A stretch of 64,000 bases of DNA from Rosellinia necatrix (Eukaryota; Ascomycota; Sordariomycetes; Xylariales; Xylariaceae): the NCBI GenBank assembly GCA_021209875.1, contig JAGYVD010000002.1:4588001-4652000 (forward strand), in the 5' to 3' direction. The translations under genes and the position numbers were made by a program. Within the stretch, counting starts at the first letter, position 1. Every line of letters begins with the position of its first letter. The notes beneath the pieces are model-generated. The model ran no database searches and was not told where the DNA came from. It saw only the letters and a program-made list of their open reading frames with translations. Below, piece after piece: positions 22,515-34,507 of the stretch.

Positions 22515-24278
22515 GTAAATCTCGGGAGGGTTCTAAATTGAAATGAGGCAGATTGTAGCTTGGATATAGGGACATGACCACTTCTCGGCCTCTGTTACGG
22601 GGCACCGCTTATAGATGCGATACCGTGCTAATGGTGTAAGGTATTCTACGCTCTCTACCATGCGGTATACCTAGCAGTTAGGAGGATAAATTAGGGGGGT
22701 AAAACCCCTATACTTGTTACCTATACCTATTGATAAGCATATCGCCAAGCTCTATTACTTCGCGCCCTAGCGGCCTAGCTGCACATTCGGGTGTAAAAGA
22801 CACGAATGTGGGCCTCAGTAAGGTGATACCAGAACTGATATTCAAGAACATTATCCGCGTTTGGCAGGTGGATGACAAGATAATGTGCCGTGGGCGAGCA
22901 TTTCTTACATACATGTATGAGATGTATTTGAACCAATCGAACACCTGGGCCGTCCCAAAAGGGCAAGCCCTACAAACCATGTACGAGCCGGATAAGCAGG
23001 GTCCGGGATACAATAATATGATATGAAAACGAGACAAGTCCTATTTTTGTTTTGTAAGAATGCTTATGCACCCGTGCTTGGTAAAGGAGATGCCGTTACC
23101 GATACCGTACCGAGCAATGATTAGGTATCCCGCTGATTCCGTTATACCCGGAACCCCGCCCCCGCTGCCATGGTAGCCCCCACTTTGAGTACTTAGGTAC
23201 TATCTAAAGGTCAAGCCACTCTAACTATACCTAGGTATGGAGTACCCAGGCGCTAGGCAGCATACCAGCCACAATATGGCAGTAGACCCACCTACCCTTA
23301 TGCCCAAAATTTTAGAGCACTTAAGACCCTTTCTCCTCCTCTTTGTTCCTCCTTCTCTTTCCCTTTTTTTCAAGGCACTATTCCTTATCATCAAGACATT
23401 TTTTTCTCCTTTGTTTTTCGTTTTGAAAAATCTTCGGAAACCTTACTCTGTATTGTCCTGATCATTTACATGTGCCGAGAAGGAATGTTAAAAACGCAGT
23501 CTTTTTTCGCTAGCAGTACCTGCAGAATTTACCACTGGGTCGCTGTTAGATAGATACTGCTGACAAGATAAAAAAAAAACAACTTGAGTGATTTCGCCCT
23601 ACTGCTTTATATATACGCCATAGGACCCATAGATGGATTACGGATATATTCTGGTTCTATGGGTTGCTGCTTACTGAAATTGTCCTTCTACTGCATTTCT
23701 ATCGTCATCGGATATATACGTTGCGCGATTTCGTGATTAAGAAGATACTGTTAGCTGGTGCCCCGAATACGTAGCAGCATATTATCAATGGAGCGATCAT
23801 TGTGCTGAGGCTGTCAATCTGCAATACCTCTCTCTATAAATTCGAAGGGCACAAATTATCGGCTTTGCTTAGTATGCAAGCCCAGAGGGTTCAAGTTGTG
23901 TTAATTCTATTACTGTCATAGTATAAAATAGCTGGGATTTGGCCATGGTCAGAACCACTTAATTATGACGCTGGTTAAGTGGTATTGGGGTGGCATCATT
24001 GTAGCATCCCCCACCGGCCGAATTATCTGCATAAGGAGACAAAGCGATCCTGGGTTCGTCGCAGACATGTCAGCCTGACAAGTCATTGGCAACCTTTGGT
24101 TAATAACCTCGTCCATCGCTTCGATGAGAATGACAACCCTTGGAAAGCGGCTGTCGATAAGGCTCTGATGAAACGTTTGCACAGCCGGGTCGTCTGCCTT
24201 GGCTTCCGCCTGTATTCCAAGGCTTCAGAGACAAAGGTTTGGGACCTGCATTCTTTCTGTTTCTGCAAAATTCGGGTG
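22515..24278. other. intergenic, no gene seen
   Basis: About 1.8 kb separating the decarboxylase from the stress-protein gene. Open frames here (for example about 22730-23026) have no recognisable motif. Pyrimidine runs and a short poly-A (about 23571-23579) are the only simple features. Confidence 0.55.
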
Positions 24279-26605
24279 TCACGTCTTGGCGCCTCCACCT
24301 CCGGGGGGATCTTCGTCACTATCGAGAGAGCCGGTGCTACTCTTGCTTGTCTCGGCGCGTAGCGCAGCCCCCTCATTCAATTCCATTTTGTGAAGCTTCT
24401 CTTTCTTCAGCAGGTCGGCACCCAAGCTCACCTCGAACTCTTCCTCTTCCTCCGACTCAGACTCGTCACCCAGCTTCTTCTCCACAGACATGATAATCTT
24501 CGTGCGACTTTTGGGTGGCTGATGGTTGGGTCTTCTCAGTAGGTTCGCAGGGTCGAGGGGTTTGATTGTGGGATCGTAGGCCGCGGGAAGCCCAACGGCC
24601 ACGGCCACGCGATGCGCCTCCTCGTCGGGCGTGAGGGTAGGTTCAAGTTCGTATGCGCTGCTATTCTCGCTATCGGCTTCATGCTTCTGATTACCTAGTA
24701 TGTGGATGTAGCTCTGCCGGGACGGATCCCCGGCGCGTTTCGCCTTCTTCTTCTCGCGCATCTCAGTAGGTCGCACCACAACGACCGGGACCGGCGAATA
24801 CTGAAGACAATATTTCGAGAACGAGCTGCGGTTTACTAGGAAACCATGAACACCATCCATACTCCGTCCTTTTGTCCCGACAATTAGCATCGACGGTTGG
24901 TATATCTTGATCTAGTAGGTAGAGACGGTCAGAAAGCCGGGCTGATTAACGCCCATTCGAATTTGTGATCGCTCCGACAGACTACTTACGAGGTGTTGAA
25001 ACGTGTTATGCAACTTCCCAACAGCATATTCCAAAATTAGGCTAATCGCACGATTTTGGGTGTTCTTGGTCTGAATCTTTTCCATCAGAGTCTTGGCATG
25101 GTCTTGATAGGTGTTGTCGGTTAGGCGGACTTGCGTTTCAATAACCCGGACGCATACGATCTCGTCGCCGTCATCGACCAGCTCGTCCAAGAGCCACTGC
25201 AGGGCATGGTCCGAATACGAATTGTCGTCAACGCCGACCATGAAGGTGCGGTGGCGACGTTTGAATTGGAAGCCCGCATGCCTGACATTGAGTGTGAAAG
25301 ATGTCAGATTGTAAGGGGTTGGATCGCCGAGGGGGGATGTTGTCGAAAGCCACATGCGATTCGAACCTTTGCGAGGGAGGGGGTTGAGTTAGCGTTTCAG
25401 TTGCCATTGAGTGTATAGCACGGACATATAAGACATGCAGGATATGCGCTGGAAAGAGAGGGATATGGCATAGGCAGGTGAGACGATAGGGTGAAGAAAC
25501 GTTGGTGACGAATCGAGGCTCATGTAATCTGTCATGGCAGTGCTTGGCTCCCTAAGAGGGCAACAAGTAACACTAGAAACTGACCGGGGGGGTTGGTCGG
25601 TTGGGGGGAGGAGAGAAGAGGGGAGTGGGGGAACATGTCACAAGCGGGGCATCGTGGAGCGACTGGCGAATCGTGCCGGATGATGCTGGACGGACTCAGC
25701 CCATTACATAGACGTCATGCGACTTGGCCTTGGCGATAACCGACAGATCTTGACGACTCTCTTGCTATCGGCCGGGGCCCGAGAGGGGAGATGGACGCGC
25801 CTGGAGGCCTCCGGCTAGGGAAACCATCTGCGTGAGAAGGTATTATGCTTTCCCAAGCGAATGGCAGGGCTAGTGTTGTTCTAAGGTTGGATGCCGCTAA
25901 CGCTGCCGCCGAGCCGAGGCGCATTTGGGTTTAGGTACGTATTATCCTTCAAGGGAAGCCCATGCCCAGAGGCTAATTCCCGGCCCGTCGAGAGGATTAT
26001 AGAACAAGGACGACGACCGAAAGACGATCCAGGTGCGACTCGATCGTGCGCATCCAAACGACTTCAAAGAGTTGCGGAAACGCCCGAATGGAGCCAGTGG
26101 AAGATGGATAGACGGAGAGGAAGTGCAGTTAGGAGGGACAGCGAGGGAGAATGGCGGGGAATAATGGCAAGAGTAGTTGGGATGAAGAGGAGCGGTCGAC
26201 TTACTTGCGATAAGGCGGCGAGGCCTCTCTGATCCGGCGGCTGCTGTGCGGTTTCTTTAAACCTTGGGGAAGCGATGGGTTCTGAGGTGCCCGGAACGTG
26301 ACATTGCCAAGAGAGCCCTTCCTCGAATTAGGTGCACTACTACCCGAACTGGAGGCGGTCTCACCAGGCGTTGTTGCGCTCGCATCCCCGGTGTTATCCA
26401 TATCTCTTCCCCGGCTGCTGAGATCGAAGCTCACAGGGTTCTTAGCATGGGCGCGGGGCGTGCGGAGGCTTCGTTCTGCGTCGTCGTCGGTCGTGGGTGC
26501 CCGTCTCTTAGCTAGGCTGAAGTAATCGCCCTTAGTGATCGGCTGCGACGTGGGCGAGGCATCGCTCTCGGGGCTTACGACTGGTTTCAACTCGTCGCCC
26601 GACAT
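24279..26605 (-). CDS. universal stress protein (UspA) domain protein, apparent 1-nt frameshift
   Basis: Minus-strand exons 26605-26205, 25366-24990 and 24911-24279 make about 470 codons plus one extra base. Exon 1 encodes a Ser/Pro-rich N-terminus ending REASPPYRK. Exon 2 opens with VAFDNI and continues VRHAGFQFKRRHRTFMVGVDD, the start of the Usp fold, then LDELVDDGDEIVCVRVIE. Exon 3 carries LIVGTKGR and SKYCLQYSPVPVVVVRP, the nucleotide-binding loop and last strand, then an acidic, Ser-rich tail. The frames before and after the G6 run at 25331-25336 (C6 in the coding strand) differ by one base, and no other GT-AG pair near the junction repairs this. Either an indel broke the gene or the sequence has one extra base. 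The first intron is 838 nt, very long for this window. The family is fungal and cytosolic, with likely ATP binding; its role in stress is presumed. Confidence 0.75.
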
Positions 26606-27390
26606 AGTGGTTATTGATAAGGGCCTTGGTTGGGATTGGCAAGGCAGCGAATATGGGAAAGTATGTCTCAACCTGACTCACGTTGCCTCAAGTCGAGGGC
26701 GGAGGAGGCAAACCCGAATCGAACAGCATTGGAGGTGGGAGGGTTGGTGGGAGGGTTGACGGGAAATAATGGCAAACCTTGCAGTCTGGCTCGATGAAAG
26801 GATAAAGCGTGCCCAGTGTCGAATTGTCCCCAACACGACGTTCTTGTTGTGGTACGATCACATGAAAGCTAAAAGGGATGAAACCAGCACGGGCCGGAGA
26901 TTTGCTCCTTAGAGGGAAGGAAGTGTTGTGTCGGAGGGTCGAAGGAGCTTTCCAAAGTTGTCTACACAACACCGTGGTTGTCTATAGTTGCCCTTAATAG
27001 GTCGATGGCAAGTTTAGGTTCGGGAGTATTGGGAAGTAGATACCTAGGTTCCCCAGGGTCAGATGCTAGACAGGCAGGTACGTAGGTAGGCCATATATAG
27101 ATACTACATAGTAAGTCGCTACCCTGGGTATGCGCACGCTAACAATGAAAATGAGAAGGCGAGCGCCGGTGCGATCAAGCAACAATGAGACGTGGGGCTA
27201 GATAGGCATGGACCTACTTGGTGCTCTAAAAACGGGTATCCTCTACGCAGTTTAGTTTCAAAAATCGACTCGGCTTAGTCGTAGAGATTACAGACTCGGC
27301 CTCCCGTGCAACGAGTTATGGGCAAACAGGGAACGACCAAGGATGTTGTCGTCGCAAGTGTGGCCTCGTCAATGTCGATGTTGTTGTTAT

Positions 27391-27477
27391 GGTGGTGGTG
27401 GTGGTGGTAGTGGTGGTAGTGGTAGTGTTGGTGGTAGTAGTAGTAGTAGTTGTAGTAGTAGTAGTAATAGTGGTGGT
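27391..27477. repeat. degenerate GGT/AGT trinucleotide tract
   Basis: About 87 bp of GGT, AGT and TGT triplets, purine/T-rich on the plus strand. No gene surrounds it. Confidence 0.85.
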
Positions 27478-30400
27478 AGGCAGCCGTAGTAATCGCAGTG
27501 GTGGTATTAGTGGTCGTAGTCGTGGTCGTTATAGTTGTTGTATGTTCCCAGAGTTCCTAAACCGCCGTCTAATTGCGCTGGCACCGCACAAACAATGCGG
27601 GTATCCGAAAAGAGGGAGACAACAAGTGACGAGGGACTAGTTAAGCGCGGGAAAGGTGTGATAAAGGGTGTAGTTGGGGGCACTATGTATAAGTGTGCAA
27701 CTCGGGTCTGAGTCAACCACACGGCTGGAACCAGTTATTCGTGGCCTCGACAAGGCCTAGATAAGTGGTGTAACTCGAGTCTTGCCGCTGGGAGACTCGA
27801 TACGGGCACAGAGAAGAAGAGGACGACGAGGCGCAGCCGGTGCTAATAAGCAAAAGCGGGTTGAGCAATCCTACACGGTCCCCGCCGCTGTCTATCTATA
27901 ACTTGACGGAGTCGGGTCGGCACCTTGCTGGGAAGAGAGGATTCCGTTGGGAGGGCTTGGTCGACGCAATAACAAAAGGGAGCAATGACGGGGGCTCGGC
28001 AGGGAGAGGTGGGCTGAGGAGCACGGCAAGAGGACGGGCTTTACATCTTGGACGGTAGATCATAAACAGGCTTGCACAGGAGGAGGTAGGGAACCCTTGA
28101 ATATGCCATGACTGCGATAACTAGCTGAAAGGGACGAGAGAGAGCCAAGAGGGCTAGGGTGAAGGGATGGAGGCATGATGGTTGGCCGACTTGGTACAAA
28201 CGTTGGTTACAAAACTTATAAAATCCTCTCTCCTCCACATACGAGTTCCCGTCGTCGATCACGGCCTTGGAGTGGTTTATTTGGGACAGAGTACATCGGC
28301 TAAAGGCTTGGGTGCTGCGCCGGAGTTGACATAAGCTACGCGGTATTGAACAGGTACACGCATCCATCTGTCCTACCCCAAAGCCGGCGCCCCAAGCCGC
28401 TGCTCTGATCGCGAGCATCAGGGATGATCGAGGTACCCTTGGCGGGCCGTGTACCTCGCAGAGACATGTACTTACCTGATGCAGCTAAGTGCCCGAAGAA
28501 CGGAGGACCTGTGATTCGCCCCCCGTTACCTAAGGCTACCTGCCTGGAGGTACCTCGACCTCTGCTTGACTTTTTAAGCATTTCGTCGAGAGGCTTGTCT
28601 TCTCTGACTGCTCCACCCAATTTCCAACCCATACCTCTTTGTCGCGCTGTCTGACAAAGAATGGCCTGTCTGGAACCTGCGGCATCTGTCACCAGCAGAG
28701 CAGCCAATTCCATGGCTAACCACAGTGCAGCTTTCTGCTCGCTTCCTTGCCTGCCTGTTTGACGTTCGGCCTTATCGGACGACGGATCGCGGCTTCGAGA
28801 TCTCGCCTGATATTGTCGTCGGCAGCAGCACGTCGTCTCGTCTCGCAGGACAGACAGGCGATGGCCAACATGATCGGACGATGCCCTTTATTAACCCCAT
28901 TAAATGAATCCTCGGCGATGGGTATCGAAAAATTTCGCTGTCGCCGCCGCCCGACTAGCCCCCTTCGTGTGTAATTTGAAGGGCCATTTCCAAATTCGTC
29001 GTCCCCGCCCCCTAACTGCAGCACCGTCCGTAGTGTAGTGTTAGGCCTGGTGTAGTGTAGGTGTAGTGAGGTGGTGGGTGTGCGTGTGTAAGTCGGGCAC
29101 GAAAAAGAACCTCGAAGAATCGCTCTGACGGATACTCTGACGGATACACTAAGAGAGAGCCGCAAGCAGCACAAATTGCTTAGCACGTCGTCTCCGGCTC
29201 CCCTCGCACAACCGTGCGCATGTCACCTTCTGTAATCAACGGCCCGCTGCATCGAGTCGGTAGCCAGGACCCCAACGAGCCTGTACATGCCTCTCTTCCA
29301 GGACGCTGGGACCCAGGACGCTGGGAGCCATGCCGATGAGGAGGAATCCGGAACGGGCGAGAGGGCGAGTTGGGACGCTCCCCAACCTCGAGAGGAGACG
29401 AGCTCTCTCCGTCCGCTGACACAACGGCAGACACACTTACCAATAACCCCCTAGTGAGATTCTATTACCAACAAAAAAGAAAACGCCTTGGCAACGGGCG
29501 CGCCAGCACCCTTCATCGTACCTTGATGCCGATTGCGCCGTCCACCAGCTGACACCTCACAGTCGTTCCAGCTTCGATTTTGACTCTCCCAAGAGGTCCC
29601 AAGACCCGGGGAAGACGCAGCAGTGATACATGCCATCCTTGGCGCCCTTGGCACACATCTCAGCACGTTTGGCCAAGAGGAGCACGAGACAACGAGAGGG
29701 ATCTGCCTTTAGGTAATCCGTTAGGTATGTATGCCGTTCGATGTGTGCTGGGCAGGGTACCGCGATGGCGATAGTACTGTATAGCGCTGGTTTGCATTGG
29801 AGTAGGGGACGGGCCAATGCAACGGAGCAATGTAACAGACTATCCTTACTCGCCCACTTAGACTAGCTGCTCGCGTGTCCTCGAGTCAGGACTTCGTACA
29901 TGCTATGTACATACATAGATCGTATGGCAGAGGCTAGTCATATCCGGATATCGGCGCGCCGGTGAGCTTGGCCACCAAATATTTGTACTCATAATTGCAT
30001 GACCTCAAGCCGCGCGACCCTAGCGACCGACGGGCAGGGTAACGGAGAATGGCGGGTGGTGCCGTCAAAGCCGTTTCGTGCCCTCCCCCCGCCGGTCCAT
30101 CCAGTCGTTCTAGGCAGCCTGGAGCTTGGAGCTGTACCCCCCAGATAAGCTAGATCCGCAGGCCTAGAGCACTCCCAATCGGCACTTTTACTGCCTCCTC
30201 CCCCATCCCCCCAGGGAACAACTCCCTGGACGCAGTATCATCGTTGGCTTCCCGTTGCGATCCAGGCTGCAGGGTCGGCACTCCTCTCCTGGCCAGAAGT
30301 CGTCATCACGGAGCACCTCCAGTCCCGATCCTGACCGCCTCCAAATACGGGTTATTAACAAGGGCAGTGATGATAGTGCGTCTCTAGATGCGCGATGCCA

Positions 30401-30654
30401 GCCCCCCCGAGCAGGTTTGCACCAAACAAATCGTCGAAACGCGGCACGCGCGTTAATGCCTACTTATTGACTGATAAGGCAGAAAAAACCGTGCCCTATC
30501 GGCTGGCTGCACAACCAACCTTGCACACATTATGTGCAGGCGTCGCAGCATCTTGGCTTGCGTCTGTCTCGCTGCAGCCTCACCGAGCGTGAGTAGCAGC
30601 AGTACAACACCCATGGTGTCATCATGCAATTAGAGAACGATGGACTAACAAACA

Positions 30655-30699
30655 CACACATACATACATACATACATGAGGAAAAAAAAAAAAAAAAAG
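30655..30699. repeat. (CATA)n followed by poly-A
   Basis: Short ACAC/(CATA) run then about 17 adenines. Simple sequence, possibly the tail of a decayed retroposon; nothing upstream supports an element. Confidence 0.6.
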
Positions 30700-31804
30700 G
30701 AACCATCATACCCCGAAAGACTCCCCTACCTATGTAGCCAGCTGTACCCCATCTCGCGCCCACGCTCATCCCACATTCCTCTCCATCTCTCCTTCCACTC
30801 ACTCGCCTCCAACTGAAAACATGTGACTTTACATTGATGTCGTTGGCCCATCTCCACCGTTCCGTCTACCACGCAAACTGCCGGCTTCCCTGCGGGCTCC
30901 CGCACATCTATTTTCGTCACCAGCATTACGGGATTAGTCTACTACTACCCATGATTTACCATGTGTCGGTATGTGAATCAATGTATCAGATACTTGTCCA
31001 CGTGCGCTCATTAATCGTTTCTCCTTGAGACACCCCGTTGACCGCTCCTTACCATAGAACGACGCAAGGGGGTCGGTTCTCGAAGAAAGTCCCGTGAGCC
31101 CGTACGGCATGGGCCTCTAGTAATCAATAGTTGGCGTTTTCGCTGATTGCACTAGTGGTGTTTGCCAACTTATATCTGCCATCGCACTACTTCCTCCCTT
31201 CCTGTAGTCGTAACCTACTAAGGACGTGGCTCGTATAAGCGATGCGGTGAAACATCAACCTTTTCACGGCGCAGATAAGCAAGTCCTAGAGGAGCCCGTT
31301 GACACGTAGTATGCTTTCGGAGTTTAACGGGACATACGTTGCCCCTTATTTTGCACTATCGAATACTACCGTATCTACCGACAAATGCAATGGTTCGGCT
31401 GGTCATCGCCCGGCTGTAGATTCTCCGCGTGAGCGGTCATCGGAAGTCAAGCATGCATTTAAAGCATCTCGCCAAATTATCTATTGGTAGCGAACCTGAT
31501 GACCAAACCCGCATGTGGCGTGGGTAGCCCTCGACCACGTATAAAATTCCACCAATTTTCCATCGCGTTCTTCTCGGCCAACCAACCATTTAGCCAGCCA
31601 GCCGGTTCGCCTTTCCACGTAGCCTAAGCCCGTTGGTGTGAGAGGGACCTCGTAACGTAACCCATGACGCCTGTACAATGCAAATCGACGAGGAACCCGT
31701 TGCGCGTTAAATCATACCCCGACGTACAATGACCCCATCTACCCCTCCCTTGTTGCCATATCTGCCGGCCGGAGACGAGAATCAATTTCTTCCGTGGGCA
31801 AGTC

Positions 31805-33424
31805 TCAGTTATATGTCCGAGATAAGTTGCGCAGGTACCAATCGACCAGTTTACGTCCCACCTTGGCCTCCGAAATATGAATTAAGTCCTACGGGTCCTC
31901 GGTTAGCACGATGTCACTCTAAAAAGCTTGTCGCCCGCACAAAAAAGCTTGTCGGGCCTGACCAAGCTTGCGCGGAACATGGGGGTTCTACTTACTCCTT
32001 GCAGGGCATAGTCCAAGTCACTAACATTTACCCATTCACCATCCAGCAACCCCTGATCAGCCCAGCGGAGCTGCTTAGTCCTTTGCTTGTTAACCAAAAG
32101 CAACGATCGCAGCTCCTCCGGTTGTACCTCTAGAAAACCAGCGAGCTTCTTAAGATCCATGGTTGTGTAGAGACGGAGATAGGACTTGACTGTGGGGCTC
32201 CACATATTGGTCTTGACCTCATCCATGAAAACGGAGAGGTGGTGTTCGATCGGGTCCACATTAGCCTCCGGGTTATCGAAATCCGGAGGAACCGGCGAGA
32301 TGAACTTGGGGCAGGCAGCTCGGAAGAGCTCCTCAAAGATGGGGAGAGATTCAGGGCCACCACGCTGCAGCTTAAGCAGCTGGTCGCCGTACTTCTCTCT
32401 TAGAGCCGTATGGATTGTGTCATCCAAGCGGGTGGGGTGGAATGCTACGCAGATGGCGATGAGGGCATACATCTGATCGTTCTTCTTCGTGATCGAGTCG
32501 TATTGGGCATTCTTCTGGAAATTTTTGGTCCGTGATACGTAGACAAGAATGTGGCTGAACATGCGGATGGCATCGACGTAGCGGTGCATCATCATGTAGG
32601 AAAATCCTACGTAATAGTAGGTAGTGAAGTGAGCGGCCATGACGCGGGCGAACATGGCCTTCTTGTTAAGCTCGATATCGTCGAGAGTCTTGAGCGCAAG
32701 GCTGAAGTCGCCCAGCAGACAGTGAACGCGCAGGAGACCAATGATGGAAAAGTAGCCAAGCATTCGGTAGAGAGTCTTGGAGCCATACTCACCAGCAACA
32801 GCGGCGGGCTCCTCGTTCCGTTTCATGGCAGCCAACTGTTCAGAAATCTGTGACCGCTGGATCAGGGAGTACAGGACGTTGAGTACACTGTAACAGCCCC
32901 AGGTGTTTGGGTTCTCGCGCAAGATCTGCCTCTCCTCCTCATTATCTCGGGCTTGGCGCGCAATCCGGAGCCGGTATGAAGAGAAGGAATTAAACTGGTA
33001 GATGAACTCGTCTATCACGTCCCACGCCCAATAGTGCTATGAATCATTCGCGTCAGCAAGCATGCATGCATCACCGCCTCGGACGGGTAGAGATAGGAGG
33101 TGGGAAACTCACTGAGGGAGGCTCTAGATCGACAGGACCCTCCGAGTTCAAGATGAAGTGGAAGAGGTTACAGTAGGAATCGTAGCTCTGAAACTTGACT
33201 TCCAAGGGGGCGGAGAAGTCGAGGGGTTGAGCGGCAGCGGCCAATCTGGACTGGATATCGTCGGTCTGCTGGGCCATGGTCAGGGAGCTGACACGCTCCA
33301 GGTCCTCCATGCCATCTTCGTACTGGACCTGTTCCTTGTAGTCGGCGACAAGGGCTTCCTCCTCGACATCGCTGTCGTCGCCGATGGCGCGCACGGGCGC
33401 CGCACCGTTTCGGAGGCCGCTCAT
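31805..33424 (-). CDS. EIF3L: eukaryotic translation initiation factor 3 subunit L
   Basis: Subunit of the eIF3 complex that helps recruit the 40S ribosome to mRNA. Minus-strand exons 33424-33113, 33036-31996 and 31888-31805 give 1437 nt and 478 aa, the usual length. The N-terminus is acidic. The long middle exon starts HYWAWDVIDEFIYQFNSF and contains helical repeats and a PCI-type region (LLGDFSLALKTLDDIELN, YYYVGFSYMMMHRYVDAIR, VKSYLRLYTTMDLKKLAGFL). The short last exon, joined by GTAAGT...GTAG, completes DLIHISEAKVGRKLVDWYL and ends RNLSRTYN. Start MSGLRNG at 33424 fits the family better than the in-frame ATG at 33460. Its promoter faces that of EFL1 1.1 kb away. Confident call; only the start codon is open. 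Confidence 0.95.
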
Positions 33425-33793
33425 CGTGGAGAGATGACTTGAGGGTGAGGCGGTGGTCACGGTGATGGTGGAGAGTGGAATGGTTCCGAACCTCTAAGGG
33501 GGGGGGAAGGGGTTCTCGGATTCTCTCTTGGGCACTCTCTTCTTCGGTATCGCACTGGGTTCGGCACGGCGGGGCTGGTCGATAATTTTTCTGATGGTTG
33601 GAGTACGAAAAAGCGGCACAATCGGGAACCGGAGTTTTAGCGAATTATTAGGGTTGGCACCGTTTCAAGAAAGTTTACCTCGTACCTGCTCCATCCATTG
33701 CCCCTCCGCTTAGCCTCGACTTATCGACTATCTTATCGATTATCAATAGTTATGGGTCCATGAGCGGCGAGGTGGGGTGGAGGGGTAATTAAT

Positions 33794-33810
33794 TACCTAG
33801 GTAGGTACCT
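33794..33810. repeat. TACCTAGGTAGGTACCT palindromic repeat
   Basis: Copy of the intergenic palindrome family, within the eIF3L/EFL1 promoter region. Confidence 0.7.
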
Positions 33811-34192
33811 CCCTCCTACTTACTTAAATATGTCCCTAGTGCTTTGGTATTGCCCCGGGCAAACCCTATATGTACTGGGCAGGCTAGGTAGACTAGGTGG
33901 CCTAAGTGCCCAGGTGATTAGGTATTACCTCTTTTTCTGCCCCGCCAATGATTTTGTAGGGAATGCATGCCCGGGCCATATACATATATCAACCTAGAAG
34001 GCCGTAAAAGACTCATGAGGGCGGATTATTCGGTCTAATGAATGCGTTATATCACTATTGACCCAGCCAGCGTGTATATCACAGTCATACGGCACCGGCT
34101 TACTTGAGGGGCCAAAAATCCCATGACACAGGGTCTGAAAAAGATGCTAGATCCGGCCGTCTAAGCCACGCATGAATCATCCAGCATCACGT

Positions 34193-34296
34193 ACCTATAC
34201 CTCCTACCTATACCTCCTACCTATACCTCCTACCTATACCTCCTACCTATACCTCCTACCTATACCTCCTACCTATACCTCCCACATATACCTCTT
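34193..34296. repeat. 13-bp minisatellite, seven units plus one decayed
   Basis: Units of ACCTATACCTCCT repeated seven times from 34193 to 34283 (last base of unit 7 is C), then a diverged eighth unit. It ends about 210 bp upstream of the EFL1 ATG. Confidence 0.93.
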
Positions 34297-34306
34297 AGTG
34301 TATTAG

Positions 34307-34353
34307 TCACTCACTCGCTCGCTCACTCACTCGCTCACTCACTCACTCACTCG
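34307..34353. repeat. (TCAC/TCGC) tetranucleotide tract
   Basis: About 47 bp alternating CACT and CGCT tetranucleotides, directly downstream of the 13-bp minisatellite. Confidence 0.85.
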
Positions 34354-34507
34354 CCAGCCAGGGCTATCCCCATTCATATAGATACCCATCCCAGGATACC
34401 CCCATCCAGGATACCCATCCAGATATCTATCCAGATATCCATCCAGATACCCGTCCCACCATACCAGAGTGACCGGCCCCTGGGCTAAGTCTGGGTTGTC
34501 TGACAGA

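Larger units (their letters stand above)
26606..31804. other. 5.2-kb intergenic region, no gene supported
   Basis: Several open frames of 80-160 codons occur on both strands (for example minus 28336-28713 and 28716-29186), but none shows a domain, consistent codon pattern or splice-supported extension. The stretch holds a G/T-rich trinucleotide tract (27391-27477), (CATA)n and poly-A near 30658-30699 and C/G-rich patches. The left end is the promoter of the stress-protein gene. Confidence 0.5.
33425..34507. promoter_or_regulatory. head-to-head promoter region of eIF3L and EFL1 with minisatellites
   Basis: 1.08 kb between two divergent starts. It contains a TACCTAGGTAGGTACCT palindrome (33794-33810), a 13-bp minisatellite (34193-34296), a tetranucleotide tract (34307-34353) and degenerate CCATCC/AGATAT repeats (about 34375-34450), all on the EFL1 side. 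A role in transcription is possible but not shown. Confidence 0.5.

Noticed and set aside
28336..29186. Two adjacent minus-strand frames of 125 and 156 codons
   Set aside because: No recognisable motif and no intron join that extends them.
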